Assembly (NCBI GenBank): GCA_964559125.1
Contig: CAZLGW010000014.1
Coordinates: forward strand, 62,001-126,000
Source: Ravibacter sp964559125
GTDB taxonomy: Bacteria > Bacteroidota > Bacteroidia > Cytophagales > Spirosomataceae
DNA: 64,000 nt
Direction of reading: 5' to 3'
In this document: positions 41,727 through 51,112 of the stretch, piece by piece
How positions within the stretch are numbered: position 1 is the stretch's first letter
How the letters are laid out: the number at the start of each line of letters is the position of its first letter
The notes under the pieces: generated by a model
Databases searched by the model: none
Told to the model about the DNA's origin: nothing
The model's input: only the letters and a program-made list of their open reading frames with translations
Made by a program: the position numbers and the translations under genes

Positions 41727-42517
41727 TTAAAATGCGTTTTTATAACATCCAGCAGCTCCTGGTGGGGCCCGGCGCAGGCTATGATATCGCCGCCGAACAG
41801 GTAGTTGTCGGAGCCGTGGAAGTCGGTTACGGTCCCCCCGGCTTCTTTTACGAGTAATACACCCGCCGCCATGTCCCATGAATGGAGATTGTACTCATAG
41901 AACCCCTCGAATCGTCCTGCCGCTACATAGGCCAGGTCTACGGCGGCTGCACCCAGGCGACGGATGCCGTGCGTTTTCTTCATAAGGATCTCGAGAATGT
42001 CCATATAGAGGCGGTGTTTTGCAAACCGGTAATAGGGGAAGCCGGTAGCCAGCAGGCTTTCGCTCAGTTTTTCTACAGCCGATACCTGCAGCCTTTTGCC
42101 GTTGCACCACGCACCTCCGTCTTTCCAGGCATAGAACATCTCGTCGAGGTTAGGCTCGTGGATAGCGCCTGCGATCGGGGTTTTGCCCTGCGCCAGTCCT
42201 ACGCTGACGCAGTAAATGGGTAGCCTATGAATAAAATTGGTTGTCCCGTCGAGGGGATCTATGATCCAGTTCAGTGCAGCGGGATCACCGGGTTCGCCGG
42301 CGGTTCCTTCCTCGGTAATGAAGCCGGCTTCCGGTAAAAGTTCTCTCAGCCGGGTTACAAGCATTTTTTCAGCTTCCTTGTCTACGTATGAAACCAGGTT
42401 GTTGACATCTTTGTATTCTATTTTCTCGGCTCCAAACGACCGGGCTTCTTCCTGTATAAAAGCCGACGCTTCTCTGACTATTTCGCAAACCTGCCTGGTA
42501 ATAAGTTCTAAATTCAT
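41723..42517 (-). CDS. suhB: Inositol monophosphatase family protein
   Basis: 264 residues. Motifs: FITEEGTAGEPGD (metal ligand E), WIIDPLDGTTNFIHRLP (DPLDGTTNF signature), GSW-like WDMAAGVLLVKEAGG. The family removes phosphate from inositol phosphates and related sugars; SuhB also acts in rRNA processing in E. coli, which cannot be inferred here. Its ATG overlaps the DUF4105 stop by four bases, so translation is coupled. Confidence 0.92.
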   Translation of the reverse strand: MNLELITRQVCEIVREASAFIQEEARSFGAEKIEYKDVNNLVSYVDKEAEKMLVTRLRELLPEAGFITEEGTAGEPGDPAALNWIIDPLDGTTNFIHRLPIYCVSVGLAQGKTPIAGAIHEPNLDEMFYAWKDGGAWCNGKRLQVSAVEKLSESLLATGFPYYRFAKHRLYMDILEILMKKTHGIRRLGAAAVDLAYVAAGRFEGFYEYNLHSWDMAAGVLLVKEAGGTVTDFHGSDNYLFGGDIIACAGPHQELLDVIKTHFK

Positions 42518-43737
42518 GATTCGGGAATTTTGGCCAGAGATGTGTTAATGTAGTATAATCTCATGATCAATACCAGTAAAATGGGTATCAGCACCTGGTT
42601 ATGTTTATCGAGATTGATCGTTCCTGCCAGGACCAGCAGCGCATAAACTATTAAAAGAACGGAAACCCACGGCTTTTTCTTCACTGCAGACAATCCTTTT
42701 GCTATAAAAAAAAGAAGGGGACTTGCCCAGAGGACATCCCAGTTCAGGACGGTATCTTCATGATCGGTACCGAACCAAAGCAGCAGCAGGATCGTGCCGG
42801 CGAGCGCACAGACAGTGAACAGGATTTTATCGAATGTAAAATTGATCCTGTGATTGCGGAGCTGCCATAAAGTGAAAAGCCCTGTGAGCAGGGCAAGCAG
42901 CCAGAAAGAAAGCATAGGAGTCATAAAGCCTGCCGCCGGAGGGGGCGTAGCGCTGTAAATAACATGAGTAGCAACTACCAGCGGAGCCGTATTACCGCCT
43001 GTGGTTACCCTGGCGTCGGCAAACGCGTCGTGGAGGTTGTCGGGCAGGAAAGTTGCCTGCATGGGAGTCGCTGCCTTATCGGCCGGTTTGCCGATGGCGA
43101 GATCCATACCGAAATCGGCCCAGGGCTTTTGCTTATGGGCGTATTTATCGATCCATTCCCTGAAGCTCCGGGTTTCATGGGTATAGCCTTCATAGCTGAT
43201 ACTGTCGCCGCAAGCGGCCAGCAGCATATCCTGCAGGCGTGTAGCACAGTTGTCGTAAAAAAAACGATAGCGGTATTCCCTGTTTTCGGGGCGATAGTTT
43301 TCTTCAAGAAGCGAATACAGCTTTTGCTTCTGGGGTACGCTGAGATTCAAAACCTGTTGTACTACTGACCGGTTTTCGTGCCGCCAGTAATATACCTGCG
43401 GATCGAGCGACGCTTTATCGATCTTATAAGGCAGCGTGCCTCTCAGGAATTTAATATAAAAGTTTCCGGTGTGGAAAGAAAAGCTTCCGTAATTATAGGA
43501 GGCATCGATGCCTTTTGCCGGATCGCTGAACCAGAAAAGGCTATGGCCGAAGCTGGAATAGAGATCGTCTCCCGGCCCTACGGTTATGAGGCTTACCTGC
43601 GTGGTACTGTCGGGGATTTGTGCTATTGACCTTGTGCATCCCAATAGCGCTATGCAGATGATCATGCATTTGTACAGACGCAAGGCCTTGTGTCTCTCCA
43701 TTTCCATTTCTATTTTTTTATCTGGATTCACCGGCAA
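42514..43737 (-). CDS. DUF4105 membrane protein
   Basis: 407 residues from the ATG at 43737, overlapping rsmI by 20 bases; the ATG at 43707 (397 residues) avoids the overlap and suits the signal (MIICIALLGCTRSIAQ) better. The N-terminal half is DUF4105 (LITVGPGDDLYSSFGHSLFWF, RFFYDNCATRLQDMLL), an exported domain with a possible cysteine active site. Four or five C-terminal membrane helices follow. Function unknown. It sits between rsmI and suhB. Confidence 0.87.
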   Translation of the reverse strand: MPVNPDKKIEMEMERHKALRLYKCMIICIALLGCTRSIAQIPDSTTQVSLITVGPGDDLYSSFGHSLFWFSDPAKGIDASYNYGSFSFHTGNFYIKFLRGTLPYKIDKASLDPQVYYWRHENRSVVQQVLNLSVPQKQKLYSLLEENYRPENREYRYRFFYDNCATRLQDMLLAACGDSISYEGYTHETRSFREWIDKYAHKQKPWADFGMDLAIGKPADKAATPMQATFLPDNLHDAFADARVTTGGNTAPLVVATHVIYSATPPPAAGFMTPMLSFWLLALLTGLFTLWQLRNHRINFTFDKILFTVCALAGTILLLLWFGTDHEDTVLNWDVLWASPLLFFIAKGLSAVKKKPWVSVLLIVYALLVLAGTINLDKHNQVLIPILLVLIMRLYYINTSLAKIPES

Positions 43738-44389
43738 TTACAATTACGATTTCTCCTTTTATTGTTTTTTCAGCAAAATACGCAATAATTTCATGCAGGG
43801 TGCCCCTCACGGTTTCTTCGAAATGCTTCGAAATCTCGCGGGAAACGGAAGCCTGGCGGTCTGCACCGAAATATTCGGCAAATTGCTGCAGGGATTTCAG
43901 GAGGCGGTGGGGCGATTCATAAAAAATCATAGTCCTCGACTCTTCTTTCAACGACTCCAACCTGGTTTGGCGCCCTTTTTTATGCGGGAGAAAGCCTTCA
44001 AAGACGAAGCGGTCGGTAGGCAGACCCGAATTGACCAGGGCCGGGACAAACGCGGTAGGGCCGGGGAGACATTCGACCGGGATGCCGTTACGGATACATT
44101 CTCTTACGAGGAGGAAGCCCGGGTCGGATATAGCCGGCGTGCCTGCGTCTGAAATGAGCGCCATGATCTCGCCTTTCAGGAGGCGTTCGATCAGTTTTCC
44201 GTGCGTCTGGTGTTCGTTGTGGATGTGGTAACTCTGCATCGGCCGCGAAATTTCGAGGTGTCGCAGCAGGTTGCCGGAAGTCCTGGTGTCTTCCGCCAGT
44301 ATCAGGTCCGCCTCCTTCAGAACATTTACCGCACGATAAGTAATGTCCTGAAGGTTGCCGATAGGAGTAGGTACAATGTAGAGTTTCAT
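43718..44389 (-). CDS. rsmI: 16S rRNA (cytidine-1402-2'-O)-methyltransferase
   Basis: 223 residues of the tetrapyrrole-methylase fold. Visible: LYIVPTPIGNLQDITYRAVNVLKEADLILAEDTR, HNEHQTHGKLIERLLKGEIMALISDAGTPAISDPGFLLVRE, and CLPGPTAFVPALVNSGLPTDRFVFEGFLP. It methylates C1402 of 16S rRNA, near the decoding centre. Slightly shorter than E. coli RsmI. It is followed by DUF4105 with overlap and preceded by the LEA-like lipoprotein gene, 12 bases away. Confidence 0.95.
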   Translation of the reverse strand: MKLYIVPTPIGNLQDITYRAVNVLKEADLILAEDTRTSGNLLRHLEISRPMQSYHIHNEHQTHGKLIERLLKGEIMALISDAGTPAISDPGFLLVRECIRNGIPVECLPGPTAFVPALVNSGLPTDRFVFEGFLPHKKGRQTRLESLKEESRTMIFYESPHRLLKSLQQFAEYFGADRQASVSREISKHFEETVRGTLHEIIAYFAEKTIKGEIVIVIAGESR

Positions 44390-44401
44390 CGCCCCGGCCG
44401 G

Positions 44402-45034
44402 TCAGAGTTTATTTACCAACATGTCGGCGGTGATATTTTGCTCGAATGTGATATATCCCGGGTAGTTGACCTGCTTGGTGCCGAATGCCAGCGTCGGCTT
44501 GATCTTGATCAGCAGCTTGACCGCTTTGCTTTCTTTGGTACTGGTAAGGGCGGAAAGGAGGTTTACGAAATCATCGCGGGTCTGGCTATTCATAACAAAA
44601 TCATACGCATTGGTGCTCAGTTGGAACGGTATGATCGTCCGCCCGGTTCCGGGAAGCACCTGTATCTTCTGGTTATGAAGGCCGCTGAAAATTTCGCTCT
44701 GGCCGAGAAGGACCTTGTACTCCATCTGCTCGACGCCGGCAATTTTATTGGTAGGATTATTGGCTTCCAGCTTGAGCTGAAGGTCGAGGGGTATATTTTT
44801 TCTCATCATGCCAAGCCCCAGGGCCGGAAAGCGGGCCAGGTCCAGGTCTTTGAAACTTTTTATTTCCCGGAATTCCCGGACATCTATACCGGCCAGGTAA
44901 ATGCTGTCGATAGACGATAGCCTGAATTTACAGTCGCCCAGCGCCTTGGCCTCCTGCACAGATTTATTTAATACGCACTGGCTTAGCGATAGCAGCAGCA
45001 TGATGGAGAGTATTCCGGCAAGTAACTTCTTCAT
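44402..45034 (-). CDS. LEA type 2-like lipoprotein
   Basis: 210 residues. Lipoprotein signal MKKLLAGILSIMLLLSLSQC (C20). The middle contains a segment like LEA14/WHy domains (LQLKLEANNPTNKIAGVEQMEYKVLLG, then an NxQIQVLPGTG-like strand), a fold of beta sandwich seen in exported bacterial proteins. No enzymatic motif. It lies 58 bases from the next minus-strand gene upstream and 12 bases from rsmI downstream. Domain call by eye. Confidence 0.6.
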   Translation of the reverse strand: MKKLLAGILSIMLLLSLSQCVLNKSVQEAKALGDCKFRLSSIDSIYLAGIDVREFREIKSFKDLDLARFPALGLGMMRKNIPLDLQLKLEANNPTNKIAGVEQMEYKVLLGQSEIFSGLHNQKIQVLPGTGRTIIPFQLSTNAYDFVMNSQTRDDFVNLLSALTSTKESKAVKLLIKIKPTLAFGTKQVNYPGYITFEQNITADMLVNKL

Positions 45035-45092
45035 TATCTCTTGTTTATTGTGTTGTAAAATAAAATGAAAATTGTAAAAAATCCAGTACTGT

Positions 45093-46937
45093 TCAGCGCA
45101 TGGTTGTGGCAGGGCTGCCGGGAAGACGCAACCGGGCCCCCGTTTTGTATGACTTTAGGGCCGCTCCGTTTTCTTTCAACGCGATCCAGATATCGTATTC
45201 CCCTTCCGGAAATTTAAGCTCCCGGAAAACAAAAGAGTAATGATCCGACCAGTAGTTCAAATTCATGAGAGCATCTGCCGGACCGGCGCGTTCAGGTACC
45301 GCCGGCAATACAAACTGTTCGTAGGGCGACTGGAGTATAAAATACCCCGGGCAGCCCCGGCAGTATTCCTGACCCGAAGCCGTAATTTTAATTTTCGGGC
45401 TGATGCGCCCGTTAAATCCCAACGCGTGTTCAGATTTGACTGATACCTTCCAGTCTGAGGGCGAAGGTTTGTCGGAGCGTTGCCTGATCTCTTCCAGGAT
45501 CCTGGTGTCAAACTTTTGCCGCGGGTTGTATAAACCCGATATTTCCAGTTTTTTTAACAGATTTTTAAACATGGTCGGGTGGTTCCAGGCAATTTTTTCG
45601 CCATAAATTTCACCGAAAGATAACAGCATACCGTCGAATGAGTCGGTATATAGCTTGTCGAGCTCAAGTGTAGCCTGGTGCCTAGCCAATGCAGGAATGT
45701 GCCGGTAGTATGAAGCGATATTTATCCCTAGATTAAGGATAAGGAAAATCCTGAATAGGTGTTTGGAGGCCCGGGCCGAAAATCTGTTCAGGAAGAGCAG
45801 CGCCAGGTAGACCGCTGCCCACGAAACAACACTGAATATAAGGTATCTTTGCGAAATAAATTGTCCGCCAAAAACAATATTACTACCTACCGGCCGGCTA
45901 ACGATCAGCATCGCAGCGGTAGCCAGCAGAAATGCAAGAATTCCTGAAAGAAAGCTGTAAGGCTGCTGGTGCTTTCCGGTTCTGTTTAGGAAAAAAGACA
46001 AAAACCACCACAGGCTGACTACTAAAACAAATGCTCCTGCAAGTATGGAAACAGCAACATCGGGATAGAATTTCTGCGTCTGGACATGATCGAAGTCGCC
46101 GTAAAACAATCCCCCCAAAAAACATAGAAAAACCCAAATATTTTCGAAAGGGTGCCGCAGGAGAGCGGAGCGGTCTCTGGAGTGTATGATGTAGTCGAAA
46201 CCCAGGTAAAAAGCAAGAGCGGAAACTGCCATGAGCAGCCAGATAATCAGGAAACGGTATCTTTTCTGAACGATCAGTGTCAGAGCGCCCACTATCCATA
46301 TGGCTATCCCGTTGCCACAAGAAAAACTTGCGAGGAGTGCTGTTGCTATACCAGTTGCATTACCGGCGTCCGATTGCCTGCTCAGTCCGTAGGCGCAAAG
46401 CATAGCAAAGAAAATCACCGGGTAGTTTTGAATAGCAGTAATGGCCCAATAAGCATTTTCATAATGTACCAGATTGAATAGGATGAGCGCTACCGGGACA
46501 AAATATATAAACGGATGGCCGGTTTGATGGAAAAACCGGTAAAATAGCCAGAGAATGCCGATCAGGAAAAGGTTGCCGATAATGATCTGGAACCTTGGAT
46601 CGGGACTGCCGTGCAGCAAATGGACAACGAGCATTAAAATCCTTCCGAAAGCCAGACGATGCTCGTTTGCCTGTGCAAAAAAACCTTTTATTTTGTCAAT
46701 AGCCTCGGGTGAAAACATCATCCGGTGGTAGTTGTCCAATGCTCCGTAATCGTCCTCGTAGGCAATCCCGGTCGAGAAAGAGATGATGATGTAAAAAAAA
46801 TAAAAGACCGGCAGGCCTATCGAGGCCATAGCCAATGTCTTCCTTTTTTGTATAACCGGATTGTCGCTGATCTGCAGCGGTAGCAACAGGATACAGAGGA
46901 TTATATAAGGAAGAAACAACAGCGGGGAGCTAGTCAT
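45093..46937 (-). CDS. Large polytopic membrane protein of unknown function
   Basis: 614 residues, about ten or more membrane helices up to about residue 430, then a soluble C-terminal domain with beta-rich content (KIKITASGQEYCRGCPGYFIL, SFVFRELKFPEGEYDIWIALKEN). An acidic pair (EDDY, residues 61-64) after the first helices and the LFNLVHYENAYWAITAIQN stretch are shared with the protein at 1-592. Glycosyltransferase-like GT39/GT83 membrane topology is possible, inference only. It is divergent from dnaA across a 302-base gap. Confidence 0.75.
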   Translation of the reverse strand: MTSSPLLFLPYIILCILLLPLQISDNPVIQKRKTLAMASIGLPVFYFFYIIISFSTGIAYEDDYGALDNYHRMMFSPEAIDKIKGFFAQANEHRLAFGRILMLVVHLLHGSPDPRFQIIIGNLFLIGILWLFYRFFHQTGHPFIYFVPVALILFNLVHYENAYWAITAIQNYPVIFFAMLCAYGLSRQSDAGNATGIATALLASFSCGNGIAIWIVGALTLIVQKRYRFLIIWLLMAVSALAFYLGFDYIIHSRDRSALLRHPFENIWVFLCFLGGLFYGDFDHVQTQKFYPDVAVSILAGAFVLVVSLWWFLSFFLNRTGKHQQPYSFLSGILAFLLATAAMLIVSRPVGSNIVFGGQFISQRYLIFSVVSWAAVYLALLFLNRFSARASKHLFRIFLILNLGINIASYYRHIPALARHQATLELDKLYTDSFDGMLLSFGEIYGEKIAWNHPTMFKNLLKKLEISGLYNPRQKFDTRILEEIRQRSDKPSPSDWKVSVKSEHALGFNGRISPKIKITASGQEYCRGCPGYFILQSPYEQFVLPAVPERAGPADALMNLNYWSDHYSFVFRELKFPEGEYDIWIALKENGAALKSYKTGARLRLPGSPATTMR

Positions 46938-47239
46938 ATTCTATTAAAGTGTGGGTCTTCTTGATATAAATCTTTTATCGGGGTAGACAAAAGTAGGAAC
47001 TTCTAACGCACAAACCTGACCGCAAAAAACTTTTTCATTACATTTTTTCGGCTGGCTCGAAGTAGATTTTGCGTATCTGCCTCCCCGGCCTTGTATTATT
47101 CCGCTATCCCGATTTTTCGGCTTGTTTGGGAGGGATGCAATAGCTAACTTCGTCACCCCTTCCACAGAAGCTGAGCTTAAGGAAATAACAAAAACACGAT
47201 TGAATAGTTATGTCTCACCACTATCCAAAAAATACCATA
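46938..47239. other. Intergenic gap upstream of dnaA
   Basis: No gene, repeat or DnaA-box cluster (TTATCCACA) was seen. A possible dnaA promoter is TTTG at 47125-47128 and TAACTTCG at 47145-47152 (seven of eight to TAnnTTTG), but the spacing of 16 is short. Confidence 0.4.
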
Positions 47240-48664
47240 ATGGCCGACACAGGCGAAAGCGAGGTAGAGATGGTATGGGAAAAATGTCTCCGGGTAGTGA
47301 AGGAAAGCATTCCCTATGCCAGCTATGAGACGTGGTTTGACCCTATCCGCCCGGTGAAGCTGGTTGGAAAAGTGATAACAATCGAGGTACCCAGCCAGTT
47401 TTTTTTCGAATGGCTGGAGGAGCACTATGTGAACCTGCTCCGGAAAGCGCTCGACTATGCGATAGGCAAGGACGGTATGCTGGAATATTCTATCATTGTC
47501 GATACGGGCAATGAGCGGCATAAGCCCCTAACCATGAATGTGACCAAGGCAGTCAACCCCGTACCGGGCAGGCGCGATAATTTTGAACGGGATCCCCGCA
47601 AGCTGGCGCCAGCTCCTGCAAAAGACCTCGATTCGCTTCAACTGGATACCTATCTCAACCCGAACTACAGCTTTGATAACTTTATTGAAGGAGATTGCAA
47701 CCGCCTGGCGCGCTCAGCCGGGTATGCCGTAGCGCAGCGCCCCGGTGTGACCTCTTTCAACCCGCTTATGATTTACGGTGACGTAGGGCTTGGGAAAACC
47801 CATATCGTACAGGCGATCGGGAATTATATCAACAATCACTTCCCCGGGAAGGTCGTGCTGTATGTATCTTCGGAAAAGTTTACGAACCAGTTTATCAATG
47901 CGCTGAAAAATAATACATTATCTTCTTTTACCGACTTTTATATGAAGGTAGACGTGCTCGTGATAGACGACGTACAGTTCCTTTCGGGGAAAGAGAAGAC
48001 CCAGGATACTTTTTTCCACATTTTCAACCACCTGCACCAACTCGGCAAGCAGATCATTATGACGAGCGACCGTCCGCCGAGAGAATTGGAAGGGTTGCAG
48101 GACAGGCTCCTTTCCCGGTTCAAATGGGGTCTTACGGCAGATCTTCAGGCCCCGGATTTCGAAACCCGGATAGCGATCATCCAGAAAAAGCTGCAGAATG
48201 AGGGTGTATTTATAGACAACGAGGTGATCGAGTATGTGGCGCACAGCGTAAGCACCAATGTCCGTGAGCTCGAAGGAGTGATTATTTCCCTGATGGCGCA
48301 GGCGTCGCTTACCCGTAAGGAAATCGACGTGGAGCTTGCCAAAAATACGCTCCGGAATATCGTGATCGAACAGAGTCGCGAAATCTCGATCGATACGATT
48401 ATGGAAGTCGTGGCCGATTACTTTAAGGTTTCCGTAGCGGATTTAAAGAGTAAAAGCAGGAAGAAGGAAGTCGTATATCCACGACAGGTAGCCGTTTATT
48501 TCGCAAAAGAGTTCACAGATCTGCCTTTGAAATCGATTGGCGTGCATTTTGGCGGGCGTGACCACAGTACCATCATCCACTCCGTTCAGGCGATTACAGA
48601 ACTGATCGAGACAGACCGGTCGGTAGAAGAGACGATATACCGCCTCAAAAGCTATTTCAAATAG
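47240..48664 (+). CDS. dnaA: Chromosomal replication initiator DnaA
   Basis: 474 residues from the ATG at 47240; an in-frame ATG 30 bases upstream is possible but adds a non-conserved leader. Domain I covers about 1-80 (CLRVVKESIPYASYETWFDPIRP). AAA+ domain III: Walker A GDVGLGKT (180-187), Walker B VLVIDDVQFLSGKEKTQ, and DRLLSRFKWGLTADL. Domain IV binds DnaA boxes through SKSRKKEVVYPRQVAVYFAKE and FGGRDHSTIIHS. It opens the chromosomal origin. No origin was found nearby. Convergent with DUF3108. Confidence 0.97.
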   Translation: MADTGESEVEMVWEKCLRVVKESIPYASYETWFDPIRPVKLVGKVITIEVPSQFFFEWLEEHYVNLLRKALDYAIGKDGMLEYSIIVDTGNERHKPLTMNVTKAVNPVPGRRDNFERDPRKLAPAPAKDLDSLQLDTYLNPNYSFDNFIEGDCNRLARSAGYAVAQRPGVTSFNPLMIYGDVGLGKTHIVQAIGNYINNHFPGKVVLYVSSEKFTNQFINALKNNTLSSFTDFYMKVDVLVIDDVQFLSGKEKTQDTFFHIFNHLHQLGKQIIMTSDRPPRELEGLQDRLLSRFKWGLTADLQAPDFETRIAIIQKKLQNEGVFIDNEVIEYVAHSVSTNVRELEGVIISLMAQASLTRKEIDVELAKNTLRNIVIEQSREISIDTIMEVVADYFKVSVADLKSKSRKKEVVYPRQVAVYFAKEFTDLPLKSIGVHFGGRDHSTIIHSVQAITELIETDRSVEETIYRLKSYFK

Positions 48665-48689
48665 AGGCTGATGTCTGACTTCTTGATAG

Positions 48690-49490
48690 CTAAAACCATA
48701 CCGGCTCGACCTGGAGACCGGCATAGTGCTTGATGTCCATTGCAAGCGCGCCGATAAAAAGGTCTACTTCGATTTTGATCGGGACCTTGTTTTCGTCGTC
48801 CGACACCCAGATACGGATGGAGTTTTCTCCTTTGAAAAGCTTGTTTTTAGGCATCAGCGGGTGAAGCTTGAACACCTTGATACGGCCGTATTTCGTTCTG
48901 ACCACTTCTCTTCCCGCGTATTTTACGCGCATTTTGGTTACTTCGTCGGTAAGAAAGATAGGTACTTCCACGATATCGCCCTCATTTTTTCCATTGAAAT
49001 CGATCGTGCGCAGGTAATAGTAGCCGCTTATGATGTCGTGGACGTTATAGGGTACATTGAAAACCCGAGTAGTATCTTTCGTCTTGACTGTTGCCCTGTT
49101 ACTTTTTTTATCAAAATAGGTCGTTTCCTCTTTCCGGTAATTATTTTCCCGGATGTTCCTGTAGAACTGGTGAGGCTCCAAAGTAGTGGTATCGACGAAA
49201 GATCTCCAGGTATCCCGTACTTTGGTAAAAACGTCGAAGGCTCCCGTTGTCCGTCCGAAAACATTAATGCGGTAGCAGGGCCTGCCGTTAACATGGCTCA
49301 GGTTCCTGGCAATATCCACGCGGGCTTCGGCGGCATTGATAAACCCGTAGTGAATCCGGTATTCCACTCTTTCTCCTGTATCAAAATGCTTTTTCCGGGG
49401 GCTCTGCAGCGAAATGAAAGACAGCAGACCCATTGAGAGAATGGCTGCCGGCAGGAAGACGAGGGACTTTCGGAGCATAGCAGATAACAT
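48690..49490 (-). CDS. DUF3108 exported protein
   Basis: 266 residues; a signal peptide or anchor lies at SLVFLPAAILSMGLLSFISL. The body is a DUF3108 beta-rich domain (FDTGERVEYRIHYGFINAAEARVDIAR, RTTGAFDVFTKVRDTWRSFVD, then GRIKVFKLHPLMPKNKLFKGENSIRIWVSDDENKVPIKIEV). The family is thought to reside in the outer membrane or periplasm; no function known. It is 8 bases downstream of the aminopeptidase gene, so the two are cotranscribed. Confidence 0.88.
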   Translation of the reverse strand: MLSAMLRKSLVFLPAAILSMGLLSFISLQSPRKKHFDTGERVEYRIHYGFINAAEARVDIARNLSHVNGRPCYRINVFGRTTGAFDVFTKVRDTWRSFVDTTTLEPHQFYRNIRENNYRKEETTYFDKKSNRATVKTKDTTRVFNVPYNVHDIISGYYYLRTIDFNGKNEGDIVEVPIFLTDEVTKMRVKYAGREVVRTKYGRIKVFKLHPLMPKNKLFKGENSIRIWVSDDENKVPIKIEVDLFIGALAMDIKHYAGLQVEPVWF

Positions 49491-49498
49491 AGGTGTGT

Positions 49499-50530
49499 TT
49501 ATAGCGACGGATATTTTTGTTTCAGATAGTTCAGGTACCGCGGAAAATTGCTGTCGAACCGGGAAGTAAATTCTTCCAGGAAAACATTCTGCCGGGACCG
49601 GTAGGTTTTATAGCTGATAAAATACGCATTGCTGGACGCTATTCCTGAGGCTTTGGCCTGACTATCCAACGGATATTTCCCCTGTAAAAGTGTATCTGCC
49701 CGGGATAATATCTGATCCAGTAGCTTTTGTTTCTGCTTATCCTTTACCTCGTTGCTCAGGTTTTCGCTAAAAGTCGAATAGAGCGAATCAAGCTGCCCGG
49801 CGCCTCTCAGCATGTGTTGCGACCAGGCATCCTGGTACTTTTTCTGAAGCTCATATTTTTCCAGCTGAGGGGAATCCGGGCCATATTTATAGTCAAGGAA
49901 CCGGACGGCTCCCCAGTCTCCCACGAAGCTTGCCAGGTTTTCGTTGAGCTCCATATCTCCTTTTACAAAGAGCGTGCCGTGCGTAAGCTCATGCAGGATG
50001 AGGTTGGCCAGCCGTCCGTCAGTCCTTTCGAGCATGCTTGACAGGATCGGGTCACGTACATAGCCCAGCATCGACCAGGCTGCGGCTTCTCCCATATGCG
50101 TGTCGTATCCTTTACTCATAAGGATAGCTTTTTCCGAATGGGCCCGGGTAGAATCGAAAAAGCCTTTATAGGGAAACTCCCCGACGACAGGGAATTTCCA
50201 GGAAACTGCTTCCACCTTGTATTTTTCGGAGGCCGTAAGAAGCCACATCAGCTTCCTTCCCTGCTGGTCATAGAAAGTGGTATAGTTTTCGGAGGGAGAC
50301 AGGCCCAGCGAATCTACCCCAAACTTTTTTATTTCCTGTATCAGGATAATACGCTGTTTGACAGAATCGGGGTATGCCGGGTCGTGCAGTATTTCCGAAA
50401 TCTCCCTTACATTCCTGAGAATATGGAGCTGACCTTTTGCCTGCATCCATCCGTATGAGAGCAGATCGCGGTAAACGATGCCAAGCGACACGATCACCAC
50501 CAGTAAAAAAATAGCGAACTTACGCAGCAT
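49499..50530 (-). CDS. Putative zinc aminopeptidase (PF10023 type)
   Basis: 343 residues. N-terminal membrane anchor (LRKFAIFLLVVIVSLGIVYRD). The zinc site HELTH lies at 180-184, with a downstream glutamate in LNENLASFVGDWG (E197), the HExxH...E layout of gluzincins. Homologues are annotated as putative aminopeptidases and are poorly characterised. It follows YceI by 9 bases in the same direction. Confidence 0.85.
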   Translation of the reverse strand: MLRKFAIFLLVVIVSLGIVYRDLLSYGWMQAKGQLHILRNVREISEILHDPAYPDSVKQRIILIQEIKKFGVDSLGLSPSENYTTFYDQQGRKLMWLLTASEKYKVEAVSWKFPVVGEFPYKGFFDSTRAHSEKAILMSKGYDTHMGEAAAWSMLGYVRDPILSSMLERTDGRLANLILHELTHGTLFVKGDMELNENLASFVGDWGAVRFLDYKYGPDSPQLEKYELQKKYQDAWSQHMLRGAGQLDSLYSTFSENLSNEVKDKQKQKLLDQILSRADTLLQGKYPLDSQAKASGIASSNAYFISYKTYRSRQNVFLEEFTSRFDSNFPRYLNYLKQKYPSL

Positions 50531-50539
50531 ATCCAGTTT

Positions 50540-51106
50540 TCAGTTCTCTCCCGGAGCCAGGTCATACCGGGCTGTTACCTTCACAGTCTCGGTTATCCTG
50601 GTGAAAAAAAGCACGGGTATTTCGATGTTATGATCGGCCAGCTTTACTTCGAATTCCGCATCTATACGGTAATTGCTGCCTTCTCTTTTAAGGGTTCCGT
50701 GTATCTGCCTTTTCCGGGTTACTCCGTGAACGGTAAAATCTCCGTAAGCGGTAACTTTAAGGGTGGTATCCGAGGCCGGGGGATTCCAGTTCCGTATCCT
50801 GCCCCGGAAAGTTGCCTCCGGGAACTGATCCGTCTGCATATAGCGCTCATTATAGTGCTTTTGCATCAATGATCTCGGCAGGGAGAAATTCTTCATCCGG
50901 ATTGTTGCGTTGATGTTGCCTCCGGCCAGATCAAGAGACACTTTTCCGGTTTTATCGATTGCCTGTATGTCCTGCGCCGGTCCTGCCGCTTTTGAGAAGA
51001 ACTCAGTTTGTCCTTTGTCTGTCTTAACGATGCCTGTCTGCTGCGCTCGTGAGGTGATATTCAGCAGTAGTACGCAGGCCAGTGAAAAGAAGGCAAAAAG
51101 AGGCAT
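50540..51106 (-). CDS. YceI family protein
   Basis: 188 residues with a signal peptide (PLFAFFSLACVLLLNITSRAQQ). YceI is a periplasmic lipocalin-like barrel that binds isoprenoid or other lipids: FPEATFRGRIRNW, VTAYGDFTVHGVTRKRQIHGTL, and a C-terminal strand ending VKVTARYDLA. The opening FFSKAAGPAQDIQAIDKTGKVSLD is as in the family. It starts 7 bases after ribBA ends, so the run ribBA-yceI-aminopeptidase-DUF3108 may be one transcript. Confidence 0.88.
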   Translation of the reverse strand: MPLFAFFSLACVLLLNITSRAQQTGIVKTDKGQTEFFSKAAGPAQDIQAIDKTGKVSLDLAGGNINATIRMKNFSLPRSLMQKHYNERYMQTDQFPEATFRGRIRNWNPPASDTTLKVTAYGDFTVHGVTRKRQIHGTLKREGSNYRIDAEFEVKLADHNIEIPVLFFTRITETVKVTARYDLAPGEN

Positions 51107-51112
51107 ACGTTA

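Noticed and set aside
46938..47239. Replication origin next to dnaA
   Set aside because: No cluster of TTATCCACA-type DnaA boxes or AT-rich unwinding block was seen; a single near match occurs elsewhere inside a gene.
48726..49436. 236-codon plus-strand frame opposite DUF3108
   Set aside because: Antisense shadow of a conserved gene; amino-acid content is not protein-like.
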